In this document: piece after piece, positions 11,071 through 23,395 of the stretch
How positions within the stretch are numbered: the first letter of the stretch is position 1
Layout of the letters: the number at the start of each line of letters is the position of its first letter
NCBI RefSeq assembly: GCF_026210795.1
Contig: NC_089429.1
Coordinates: 5,456,001 to 5,520,000, forward strand
DNA length: 64,000 bases
From: Rhizophagus irregularis
Lineage: Eukaryota; Glomeromycota; Glomeromycetes; Glomerales; Glomeraceae
Reading direction: 5' to 3'
Notes under the pieces: model-generated
Seen by the model: only the letters and a program-made list of their open reading frames with translations
What the model was told of the DNA's origin: nothing
Database searches by the model: none
Program-made: the position numbers and the translations under genes

Positions 11071-11619
11071 TATTTAAATGAATAAAATACAATAAAAAAA
11101 TATTGTTTGCTCCATATTACTTATTTTTAGTGAACTCATTTATCATTTTTTTTAAAAATATTTAATTATAATAATTCAGGCCAGCATTATGGAATTACAA
11201 TCTTAGTTCAGATTATAAAAAATTTTGACCAATAAAATTACTTATATAGTATAATTTAAATTATTTATACAAAAATCATTTAAATTATATATTAATAATT
11301 TTATTTATATATTTTCTTGAAAGTTTAACTAGTAGTTTAATAGTATTTAACTATTTATTTTAAATTCAGATTTCCATATATTTTCATAATATTCAATATG
11401 AATTTCTATGTGGATTTTAAGTGGAAAAAATTTTCTGATAAAATTTTAGTGTTCTGTATTAGTATTATAGTATTTACTAGTTTAGATAAACTATTTATAT
11501 ATATATATTAAATATTTGAATATGAATTTAATAAAAATTTTGTAGATAATTGCTATAATATAAATTTTTTATAATTTTTACCTTAATGTACTATAAAATA
11601 AAAAAAAAAATTTTAAGTA
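11071..11619. other. AT-rich spacer with a GGCCAG-motif repeat fragment
   Basis: Around 11174-11230 lies AATTCAGGCCAGCATTATGG followed by a TTTTGACCAATAAAATTA phrase. A close relative of this block sits at 11992-12052 inside the next element. Otherwise nothing recognised. Confidence 0.35.
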
Positions 11620-12279
11620 TGGTGCAAGTAAACTATACTCGACAATCACGTGATGATGTTTCAATTTTCTGGCGCAAGTTTCATATCACGTAATCAGGTA
11701 TTATCCAATAAAAAATGAGAATTTTTATATATTACAATGTTTCGTATATAATATTTTATGTCAAAACGAAAATTTTATTTATTAAAACTCTTCATATTTG
11801 AATTATATGGTATTGTAACGACCTTTTTTTCTAGGTATCTTACTGCTAACTTGTTGTTGTCATTTTGTTTTTATGTGATATCAGTAAAGCCAGATTGAAA
11901 TTTTCTTATTCACATGTGAAGATTTTCTCATGAATCAAAAGGTTTTCTCATTATTAAAGGAATTTTCTCATGATCAAATGAATATGATAATTCGGGCTAG
12001 CATTGAAATATCATAATTTCAGCCTGAATTATAAAAATTTTTGACCAATAAGATAGAGTACATATGATTAAATTTAGGGCGATCATATAAAAATCGGTTA
12101 GTTTTAAATGCCTATAACTTTTTATACAGATTTTTTTTCAAAAATCTGACTGGTAATTTGATAGTACTTGTCTTGAAGAATAAAACTACCAGTTTATTTT
12201 CTTTAAAATTTATTTTTTAAAATTTTATAAGATTTTTTAGTATTACAATTTTATTGTTGAGTATAGTTTACTTGCACCA
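11620..12279. mobile_element. 660-bp Tc1/mariner-type MITE (TA target duplication)
   Basis: TGGTGCAAGTAAACTATACT at the left end is repeated inverted at the right end (GAGTATAGTTTACTTGCACCA). The arms match over 27 bases with one G/A difference. TA flanks both ends (11618-11619, 12280-12281). No transposase frame is present. The near-identical arms suggest a fairly young insertion. Confidence 0.85.
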
Positions 12280-12281
12280 TA

Positions 12282-12751
12282 GTTTACTAAAAATTAATAT
12301 AAATAAATTTGCTAATTATTTTACTTACTTAATAAATAAATTGGCAATTAATTAAAAAATTAAAAAATTAATTAAAAAACTATTAAAAATAAGAAAATTT
12401 TAAATTAAAAAATAAGTATTATATTATAATATAATAAAAATAATAATTAATAAAAAATTAAAAATAAATAAAAAGAAACTTTATTATATAATTATATATA
12501 TAATATTATAAGTTTTTTACTTCAAATCACTGGAGATAATCATCATTGTTGACTAGAATTATCAATTTTTACTGGCATTATATTTTTTTAATACTAGTCG
12601 ATCATCATAATTTCAGCCACCAGTAATCATTACCTCTAATGATAGTTAAAAAAATTTATATTATAAATGGATTTTTAAAATTAAATAAATATTGATTTTA
12701 ATTTATCTATTTTAATATTATATTAATATGGGTTTAAAATTTAAACACATC
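12282..12751. other. AT-rich spacer between MITEs
   Basis: There is a run of TTAATTAAAAAATTAAAA-type sequence, then a weak inverted arrangement around 12527-12650 (ACTGGAGATAATCATCA against GATGATCGACTAGT-type words) that may be an old element. No gene. Confidence 0.3.
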
Positions 12752-12987
12752 TGCATTTGAATAAAATTCTGCCTATTATTAAGATAGATCACCCTGTAAC
12801 CTAAGGTAAGGTTTACATATAAAACTCTTTGAAATTCCTACTATAAAAGGAAATTTTATGTTACATTGTTATGATTTTTTCAATTAACCAATAGAATTTA
12901 AGCAAATCCTAAGGTAAGGTTTCATATAAAAGTGAAATTTCTACTGGTAACATATCTTAGTAGTAAGCGGAATCCTGTTTGAATGCA
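12752..12987. mobile_element. 236-bp MITE with old, transition-decayed arms
   Basis: The left arm starts TGCATTTGAATAAAATTCTG; the inverse of the right arm reads TGCATTCAAACAGGATTCCG. Over about 35 bp the arms differ at nine sites, all transitions. Inside, CCTAAGGTAAGGTTT occurs twice as a direct repeat (about 12800 and 12908). No target duplication could be fixed. Confidence 0.6.
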
Positions 12988-13578
12988 CCTTATGATATAA
13001 GTCAAAAATAAAGTTTTAAACCCCTTTTGTCATAGTAAGTAAAGTTGTAAAGGAGGCAAAAATACACATATAATGTGAGTTTATTTATAAATATATAAGG
13101 TATAAATTGCATTTATTTAAAAAAATCAGAAATTTGCTGGTATCATGTAATAAAATGATCCGCATTTTTATTATATAAAATTTTCAAAAAAGAGGAATGC
13201 GTTCAAAACACAAAATGCATTCAAATTTTAATACAAAAGGTTTTTTAAATTATATAATATTAAAAAATATTAAATTATATTTATTTAGAGTTTTTAAATC
13301 TTTAATTTTTTTTTTAATAAAAATAGTTTTTTTTTAAAATTTTATTAAATTAAATATTTTATATATTTAATAAAATATAAAATAATTATTTTAATAAATT
13401 ACTACATATAATATTAAAATATAACTTAATTTTATATTATAATATTTTTAAAAGGATATTTAAATAGAATTATTGGAAATGTATTTAGTTTATTAGTAAT
13501 ATACAGTAATTGTATTAATCTTTTATATTTAATAAAATATATTAAATAAATTTAAAAAAAAAATATAATAGTATAAAT

Positions 13579-13757
13579 GTTGTGCCTCAGATTGATTCTT
13601 GCCTCAAATTAAAACTCACGCTGCGTAAGATCAATACCAGATCACGTGCATTACATATATGGTAATTTTACTATGTAGATCATCACGTGTATATACATAA
13701 TTCGTCACATCCTATTGGTAGTTTTAATCTGAAGCAAGAATCAATCTGAGGCACAAC
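13579..13757. mobile_element. 179-bp MITE with 6-bp target duplication ATAAAT
   Basis: GTTGTGCCTCAGATTGATTC at the left end is mirrored at the right end over about 37 bp with two transitions. ATAAAT occurs directly on both sides (13573-13578 and 13758-13763). The duplication length differs from the TA-flanked elements nearby, so this is a different superfamily, unnamed. Non-coding. Confidence 0.8.
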
Positions 13758-13763
13758 ATAAAT

Positions 13764-14399
13764 ATTAATTAATATTAATTAAATTATCTGTTATTTATAA
13801 AATTTTTATAAAATTATTTATGATTAATTTAATTTTTATTTGGTTTTATATAAATTTTTTATAATATTTTCTCTTTTTATAGAAGATCTTAATAAAAAAT
13901 AATTTAAAAAATTTTGTAAATTATTTTTGACCTTTCTTTTTTTTCAATTTTATTAATTATAGTTATCTTTAGTTATAACGGATCTATTTATACTAAAATT
14001 TTATTATATTGAACTGGATGAATTTTATAATGAAATATTATATGATATATTTAATTTAAATTTAACTGACTCTTATATATTAATTATATAATAATATACT
14101 TTTTAACAAACAGTTATATAATAAATTCACTTTATACTAAACTAAACCTTCTGAAATAGAAGGTTTTCAATATTTTTATAATTATTTTTACTGGATTAGA
14201 AGTAATAACTACTAAATATTATTATTACTTTTTTTTTAATAAAAAAAATAATGAAATTTAAAAAAGCAAAGTAGAAATATTTAGTTATTACATTAATCAG
14301 AGCTTTTTATAACAATATTTTTATTTATTATAAAATTTTTTATATATGTAAATAGACTGTAAATAAAAAAAAACAATTTAAAGTCAATTAATAAACGTT
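13764..14399. other. AT-rich 3' flank of the helicase gene
   Basis: A/T runs; an AACCTTCTGAAATAGAAGGTTT hairpin lies at about 14144-14166, beyond the stop codon of the minus-strand gene. It could help end transcription, but that is only a guess. Nothing else recognised. Confidence 0.35.
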
Positions 14400-17300
14400 T
14401 TATACAAAAGTCTTTACAAATTTTTCATAAAAGTGTTCTAAAGTCATTTCAAATCCTTTAAGAACTATTTCATCTTTTTCTTCTAAACCATAAGAAAAAT
14501 TTCTATTTCTTAAAGCAATAACTATTGATGAAATAACCCCAAAAAATTCATTTAAAACCTAAAAGAAATAATAAAATAAAATAAGTAATTGATTAAAAAA
14601 CAAAATTATTCTTACAATAAAAAAATATATATATATATTTACCTGCCAAACCTCACCACGTCTTATCCCATTTGCTTCAACAAGAGCTTTTTCATGACCA
14701 TGAGAGAAAAAATCACTAATATACGCATTAAGAATTTCGTCTGTATTAATAAAAGGCATACTATGAAGATCCAAATATATTTCACTATGAAGATGACTAG
14801 TTAAATCTTCTAAATTATTGAAGATATCACCAAGAGAACTACACACTGCAATAAAAGGAGATCGAGTAATAAATGAAATAGCATCGGATCCAAATTTAGA
14901 AATTAAAGGATCTTTCAACAAATTTTGATCTAAATTTTTGGAAGGAACTTTAATTGATGATAAAGGTAAAATATTATCAAGTCCCATTCTAGAGGCATTA
15001 TTTTTTGCATAAGTTATAACATAATCGGTATATAACTCTAAAATACGTTCATTATGTTGTTCTAAAATATTTTTAATATTTTCTGATAAAGGAGGTAGGA
15101 TGATTTTAGAAGGAGTGTCATTATTTTTATACCAATCTCCCGAAATTTTACGTAATTTCAATCTATTAAATAAGTGAGAAAGAACTAAGATCAAGCTATT
15201 CATGATTTCTTCATTTGTTTTTGACTCTGAACAAATTGTGTGAAATACGCCATGCTTAAATAAAATAGCAAATGCAAAGTTGCTTGGCTCATAATAATTC
15301 AAATGTGAAACCACGGCAGATAAATTGATTAATTTGCCATTTGGACTCAAAAAACTTTCATGTCTCAAATATTCAACAGAAAATCTTAATTGAAATTTAA
15401 TTTGTTCAGGTAAATATTCTTTACCAAGGAAAAAGAAAGATTCACCAAATAACCCTTTGATGGTATCTTTAGCATAATTATAATCATCCTCACTTCTAGT
15501 TTTACATGAATTAAGAAAATTAAAGGAACGCAAAGTGAGTGTCGTCGTTAAAGGAAAATGACGTGAAAGTTTTGGTAATCTTGACATCAGAAGTCTTACT
15601 ATCTTTGTATGTGTCAAGCCAAAGAACACTACATGACCAAGTGGATCAAAGCCTCTTCTCCCAGATCTTCCAGACATCTGTCTATATTGTAAAGCGGTAA
15701 GAGAAATTGAATCTCCAACAAATACAGTCGTTTTGCATGGCATATTTATACCAAGAGCTAAAGTACCAGTTGCAATGACTACTTGTAAATAACGTCTTCT
15801 GAAAAGAATCTCAACCGCACTTAGATATTTTCTTGGAAGATCTGTATGATGAATTCCGATACCTCTTTCTAATGCTGCTAATAATAACTTGTAATTATCT
15901 TTCGGTTTATCGCGTAGAAATTTTGTAATTTCTTCGAATTCATCTGAAGTAACTCGACCTTTTTGATTTACGAAAGTAAAATTGGGATCATGGGCTTCCC
16001 AATCAAAAAAGGATGGAATTTTTTCTTCTAATTCTGGTTCATCATCTGGAGCAGTAGTAGCTTTTTTATCTCGTTTTCTCTTTAAATCTTTTTCATAAGT
16101 ATCTCTTCGCATCATTGCTGTTTTCTTTTTAGCTTGATATTCTGGGTCATTATCTCTCTTTTCTTTTTCCGCTAATTCTAATTGTTTTAAAATATTAAAT
16201 GCAAGTTCTTCACATCCTTTTTCATCAAAATGAAACAAAATAGCGGGAAGTTTATCTTGAGCCGATAGTTCACATAGCAATGGTACAATTCCCTCTTCAA
16301 GAAATTTATCCCCATAAACATCAAATTTTTTAGATAGTTCACTAGATGTTGATGCAAATTTTGCAAATCCATTTTTAATATACGTTCCTAACTCTTCAAT
16401 ATCCGATTCTACAGTGTCGTGATTTTCAAGAGCCTGCTTAAGTTTTTGTTCATATTCATCAACGTCTATTCTAGCGATATGATCATTATCTTTAAAATAA
16501 ATACTAGGTTCTAACTTGTCAAATTCGACAGGTGGATTATCACTAACATGTTCTTTCAATACATTCCAAGGTTGAACACACTTTATAAAAACTCGCTTAA
16601 GTTTTTGTTCATATTTATCAACATCATCTCTAGCAATTTTACCTTGATCTTTAAAATATATATCAGGATTTAATTCATCAAATCCATTAGATGAATTATC
16701 GCCCAAATATCTTTTCATTACGCCAAAAAGTTGAACACATCGAGTGGTATTTGCTGTTGATTCTAATTCTGTAAATCCATTTTCAATATCATTTCCTAAT
16801 TCATCTATGGTTGATCTTATAATATGATTTAAAGATTCATCTTTTGCGTAGCTCACAAAAACTTCCTTAAGTTTTTCTTCATAATTATCAGCGTCATCTT
16901 TGACAATATAACCGATCTCTTTAAAGTATTTATTAGGATCTAATTCGTTAAATCCATCAGGTGGATTATCACCTACGTATTTTTTCATTACATCCCAAAG
17001 TTGAACACATTGAGAGGGAACTAGTTTCATGTCGCCAGGGAATCCACATTCTTTTAAAATACTCATTGATAATGTGAATACTGGATTAATAGGAATTATA
17101 CTCTTATTTTGTCGCTGTTTTTCTTTTGGATATAGTGTTGTCTCAATAAGTGACGTCAATGGAAATTTTGGTAAATACACATATTGTTGTAAATCTGAAA
17201 ATCTCTTCTTTGTTATAATAAGTTTCATTTTTTGTTTACGAGCTTCTCTAGATTTAGCTATCCATTCATTAAATGGTTCTGGATTCCCGACTGTAGCAGA

Positions 17301-20300
17301 AAGGGCCAAAATTGGAATGGATTTGCTTAATAATAGTAAACGATCATAAAACTCGCCACCTTCTGATCCAATCATATGAATCTTTAATTTAAACGGAATT
17401 ACGCCATATTAGTTAATTATAATTAAAATAAAGAACTTTATAAATATTTTACCTCATCAAAAATAATTCTTTTTATATTCCGAGCCCATGATGCACGTTC
17501 TGGAGATAAAATTAACGTTTCAAGCATTTGCGGAATTGTTATAAGAATTTGACATTTATCGTGGTTTTCGCGATATTCTCTAGTGTATATTCCCCAAGTG
17601 GATTTATCACCATGATCATAGCTTTTCTCGAAACGACCATAAACCTCAGCTGTTACTTGATTAACCAAAGCCTTCGTAGGAGAAACATATATCAAAATTC
17701 CATCATCACTCTCTTTAAGAACTTTTTCCATTGCATAATATGATATAAAAGTTTTCCCTGACGAAGTTGGGCAGCAAAGTAACGCAGATTCGTCTTTATC
17801 AATTACATCCAAAACTTCAACTTGCCATGCATCTAGCAAAATAAATATTTTTGTTAATAAAACAAATGGACAAAAATATAAAATATCATAAGTTATAAAT
17901 CACAAAAAGAAGTTCGATTACCTGGCTTAAAATGTTGAACTCGAGGATCATCTACAGAATTTGTATTTCGGTCCATTAAATGACCAGCATATAACATTTG
18001 AAATCTCGCGTCAGACATCCCAATAGATAAATCAGTCCAATCACTGGGAAAATCAAATTTAAACGGCTTTTCTTTTGGAGCAATTGTAGGCAATTTCTTC
18101 AAGCGTTTTCTACAATCATTTAATTTAAGTCGACCTAAAACTTTAACTAAGATTTCTTTCATTTTTTCGTCAAAGAAGGATTGGAAATTTTGCGCGATAT
18201 AAAATACTTGATGTAAAATATCTATAGGAATAGACCAATCACTTTTCACCTGAGAATTCATACAATGTTCGGTCCAAAGTTTAAACAAGAATTCCAACTT
18301 TTTGAATTGTCCCCTGAGCATAGTAAATGGATGTTTGATTTTGTCTGTTTTTTCAAGCTTGGCATTCAATAAATTAAGTTGATTTCTAACATTTCCGCCC
18401 TTCGAAATTTCTATTAATGCATCATCGAGGTACTTATCAGATGCGTTCCGAGATTGTTTTAGACTTCCTTGTTCAATTTTTTCTCTTGCTTTTTTTGTAC
18501 CAGTAGCTTCTTTCTTAACTGATTTTGAAGTTGTTTTTGATGATTTTGATGATTTCGATGATTTTGATGACGATCTTGTTCTATCAATAATTATTTTTTG
18601 TCTAAAATACCCTTGTGTACCATTTAATGAAGTCGCATATTGTTCCAAGAACCTCACATATTGCTGATAGCCTTTCCGTTCCATAGAATTTTTATGTTTC
18701 TCATAATAGGCTGCTGACTTAATGACTTTGGGACCTTTGGATATCTTTAGAGAATAGTTATATGTGCTTTCATCATAATCAACGTCTTCAATTAATCCAT
18801 AACGGGGTACGTCAATTTCTGCTTCTAAATCTGGATCTTCAGAAAGTTTTAAATTCATATCCCCAAGACACCCTTTAAAGAACTCATATTCAAAAGGAAG
18901 AAGGCTCGGTTCTTTGTCATACTCTAAATGTGATTTTTGATAAGATTTAATTCGAAACTTTTTGTTATATTTTTCATTATCACTATCTAAAGAATTAAGC
19001 CCATTACATTCGCATAATCGTTCTAAAAGATTCCAACAAGTGTCAAATTGTTGCTTAATTTCAGTAGGAAGATTATTAAATTTTAACACGCCATCGCACT
19101 GAAATTGGATTAAAGATACAAAAAGTCGTGCATCTAAAAGATCATAAAGATTATTATTTAAATCTTGAAAATTTCTCATTTCCTCACGAGGAATGTCAGT
19201 GATATAAATTTTAGTACAATAAGTATAAACATCTTGCAAGAAGAGGTCGACTCTCGTCTTTGCTTTTGTACTATCATCATCATCATCATCAACTGGTGGT
19301 ATAACTCTTGACTTTAAAGGGAGGTAATCTAATAGAATAAGATGAAGCAAAAATATTCTTGCTAGATAATGAAAATCTGGTTTGTCACTATTATTGGTCA
19401 AGACTCCCGTCAAAGATAATAAAACAAGAGCGATTCTTTTCCCTCCATTTGACCATACGTCTAAACATTCTTTGGAAGTTAATAAATCTTTGATAGGTGT
19501 TATCAAATCAAATTTTTCAACAGAATCCTTAATCCACTTTGACTTTTCGTCATAATTCTTAAACGCTTCTGTAGTAAAATTCTCAATATCAGCTAACTTC
19601 GTTTGAGTTTTAAGATCAACATTACCACTTCTTTCAATTAAGAACGAATGTACATGTGAATTTCTAAATTCAAAACCAGGCAAAAGTGCGACAGGCATAT
19701 CCATATGAAGAGTAAAAAAGATAAAAGCTCGTAACACAATTGTCAAACTTAATGAATTTTTTGTTGCAATTCCAGAGATTGACGAATCATCATCATCTTC
19801 AACATAATCATTACTTTTTTCGATCTTTAAATGTTCAGTTGAACCATCACCAGTTAAAACGAACAGCGGTTGCTGATCATCTAAATATTCTTTCCATTTT
19901 TTATTCCACCAATTCTCAAAGGTGTAGATTGGAACTTGAGTATTATTAGATTTTAGGTGATCGATGATGATTTCTCTTGCAAGTCGTAATTTTGGTCGAT
20001 TATTCCATATAGATTGATTAGCATCAAAGAAAACGATATGAAAAACAAATTCACGTTCTCTGAGTTTTTTAAGAAAATTCTCGATCAAAAAGGTAAGAGA
20101 CAAAAATTGACCTCCAGCAAAAGGTTGACCAAAATCAATAAAATCTGATTCAGGATCGTAAAGAAACTTAAAAAGTAAACTATCCCCCTCTATTACGAAT
20201 AATTCACCACCTATAAGGATTAAAATTTTTTAATTTTATCAAGAATATAAAATATATGTTTTACATTTCGTAAAAAAAAAAAAAATTATTCGTACCACCA

Positions 20301-20377
20301 AAATTACCAAGATCTATAAACTTATTACGACATTTACAGTACCATTCATTTAACCAAGATTCAACTTTTTCGTCCAT
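14400..20377 (-). CDS. DDX60-like Ski2-type DExD/H-box RNA helicase, 5 exons
   Basis: Minus-strand exons: 20377-20296, 20210-17922, 17832-17453, 17381-14643, 14558-14400. All introns are GT-AG and the sum is 1882 residues plus stop. The N-terminal half has the GELFVIEGDSLL opening and the GQPFAGGQFLSLTFLIENFL stretch of the DDX60 family. A Ser/Lys run follows (SSKSSKSSKSSKTTSKS). Helicase motifs are in order: PTSSGKTF (I), DEIH across the exon 3/4 junction (II), ALSATVGNP (III), ATGTLALGINMP (V) and QMSGRSGRRG (VI). DDX60 proteins are cytosolic RNA helicases tied to antiviral RNA sensing and exosome work in animals; in fungi the role is unclear. Odd: between motif III and the second RecA domain, a module of about 55-90 residues (CVQLWDVMK...YFKE...YEEKLK) occurs three times where family members normally have one. 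All key residues look intact, so I expect an active protein. Confidence 0.88.
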
Positions 20378-23300
20378 GACTATTAAAAAAAAAAATATTT
20401 TTTTTTTTTACTTGATGCGAAAAAAGTCCGATCAAATTTAGTGATAAAATCAGGTGTAACGTGATGACAAATTATCAGGTCATAATAGGTCATAATCACT
20501 CATAATCAGTGAAATCTTTAGTACTTTTTGACGAACATTTTAACAATTTCCAATCGACACAAGCAAAAAAACCACTCGATTGCAATCCGGGTCAAATAAT
20601 AATAGCTTTGAATTCTCTTTCGTACATGTTACACTTTCCCGACGAACTTAAATGTGCATTTCGTGAGAGTGACATTATTTGGCCGTTCGCGTAGACGTGA
20701 ATTCTTAGAGATTTATGCAACAGTCAACCTTTGGTTGAAACTTGCCTTCACATAATTACTTTATTCACATAAACTATTCCTCATAGTATCGCTTCTTGTT
20801 ACTATGGAAAAGGGGATTGGATTATTATAGTATTATTACCGAGATTAAAAAGAAGATATTGACGGGGGTTCAGACAGAATACGATTCGGTTATTCAATTG
20901 TAAGCTTCATTTCAGTGTAATAATACTTACAATGAAGCTTTGCATGAAGTTGTAATGTATGATATTACTTCGACTGAGCCATAATTAAGGTCGAGGAATG
21001 CAATGATATTGACAATTGAGTATTACTGAGTTCATAAGTTCTCCATTGAACGAAAGTACTTTCTCATCGCTTAGAACAAATTAAGTGGGTATTTTATGAA
21101 TCGCAGCAATAATTAAAGCGGGTAACAGATAGATGATTGGGATATAATAGAATTTAAAATAAGTATTATCCCGTCACATATTTCCTGATCTTAGTTATTA
21201 TTTTCACGTAATTTATGATACTGTATCGTAAATAATATAGCAGGACATTTTACATAACAAAAATATATGCTAAATTCCATCAAATGAAGAAACTTCACAT
21301 TTATCGTATGATACACCTCTGGAATGAAACATTTTTATTCAGGGTTACTAAAGGATAAAGCACCATTGGATAAAGCACCATTGTGTATCACAGGCTAGGC
21401 TTTGTCTCGCATTGTAATAATATATTGATAATAAAAATACGTTTACCGATTTTTTAATTTTTTAATTTATAATGGTGATATAATTCTCAATATGACTCTT
21501 GACGACCGATAAAGAAGGAAAACATATTAATCTGAATTGAAATACCAGAATTACATCATATGATTTTTATAACCAATAAATTCTGATGGTATTAACTTTT
21601 TTAGATCAATTAGGAGAGTCTTTCAAATACTTGACAAGATGGCATTTATCGACACAACTTGCTCAGTGAGTTTATATATATTAATCTCTTTTCGTCCTGA
21701 TTTGTATGATTTGTAGAACTTTCCAGTTTCCACTCCACTTCGCACTGAGGTTGATAATCTTCATGTGCTAATTTAAGTTATTATTATTATGTGACGAGTT
21801 GTAACTAATACTTATAACTCAATATTTGAATATGCTAAATTTTAACCTATTCGATTATTTTCAATTAATGGATTTAAATCAAACTTTTGAATCTACTGAT
21901 ACAGTAAGTCCTAAGTGATCTTATATATGTACATTGATCAAACTCAGGCAGCTAATCCATACTTAAATTTATATTTAAAAAAATCTGTAAGATGTAATTT
22001 CTTTAAAAAAAGAATGGGAGAAGGATTAATAACCTATTTTTATTGAATCATTAAGGAAATATAAATATGTCTTGCTTGAGCTATTCTTTGTAATTTCTAT
22101 TCTAACACAAGTTATCCACATTTGTATTTCTGATTTGCATTTCCTAGCTGACTAATAAATTCTATGATTCTTTTCGATAGAAACTGTTTGTTTGCCTAGT
22201 TACTACTTACTATACCTCTTGATAGTCTCTTGTGATATAACGTGCTTCTATTGAGAATTAGTGAGATCAGGAATGAAATCAAAAGTATTGAAGTAATCAC
22301 GCTATATAATATTTTCAAGTTCTTGACAATATTAAAATGTATTATTGTTCTTCTTTTCAATAGTTTTTATCGCATACATTTCACTCAACTTTGAATCAAC
22401 ATCAATAGAGACTAATTACCTAAATAAATAAAAAACGAATTAATGAAATTTGAAGAATTTTAAGTTAAGCTTTCGTTTAATTTGTCAAGGAAATATTGAC
22501 CTTCCATAATTTTAGTTTGTCTGTAGTAAAATTGGCGAACTCATGTGCCTTTACCTCCTTGAGTTTTCTTGTCTACTTACGGTAAAATTCTTAAAATTCT
22601 TCCCGAATTCGACCTCAAAATATTTTAAATATTAGACGAGCTATTTATCTTGTCACACAGATCTGTCCGGTTACATCATCGTAAAATATGGCAACAATGA
22701 TCGCTCAGTCCAGCTTAGTCTAAAGCTTGGAGTTACCACAATCTGCGGATAGAACTTTTTTTTAAAAAAAAACCACGTGTTAACCGTTATAATCATTCGT
22801 ATCACGGGCATAGTTCAAAGAAGAATAAGATTGTTTATGGTGCTGATAAATCACTTATGTTGAGTGATAAAGGATAATAATTATTTGTAATGAAGAGACA
22901 TTGGAGTGTATACGAGGTGAAATTTGGAAAACCAAAAGAATTAAAAAGAAAATATTCGGTCATACATATTAATAATATTAATAAATTTAAGGTTAAAAAA
23001 AAAACTGTTATTATTTTAAAAATCCAAATTTTATTGGATAGATCTCAGTTTGAATTATTTTGATTGTAACATTACATTAAGGAATCCTTAAAAAAAAAAT
23101 TATTTTCACGTTGTCTAGTAACATGACTAATGGTCTCTCACTTTTTAACACATTAGATACTCTATATAAATAAAGGTCTCATTAATTTACTACTGCATCT
23201 GCTAATGTCATTCATTAATAATTATTGAACCCAACGAACATATTGACATTGACATACAACAGATGATTATAGGAGGTTTCAATAATTTAAGACATGACGC

Positions 23301-23395
23301 GAACAATCTCAAAGATGGCTTATGATAATTATTGGACAGAATAAACCATTCGATCCAGGGTAATATTATATTAATAGCTCAAATGTAATAATTAA
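20378..23395. other. Intergenic region between the helicase and F-box genes
   Basis: No gene supported. Holds a 15-bp exact tandem duplication GGATAAAGCACCATT (21353-21367, 21368-21382) and an ACAATGAAGCTT/AAGCTTACAATT partial inverted pair near 20895-20945. A CCAGAATTACA...CCAATAAA phrase near 21545-21580 resembles the GGCCAGAATTA repeat family. The helicase promoter should lie just right of 20377 and the F-box 3' flank just left of 23396. Confidence 0.4.
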
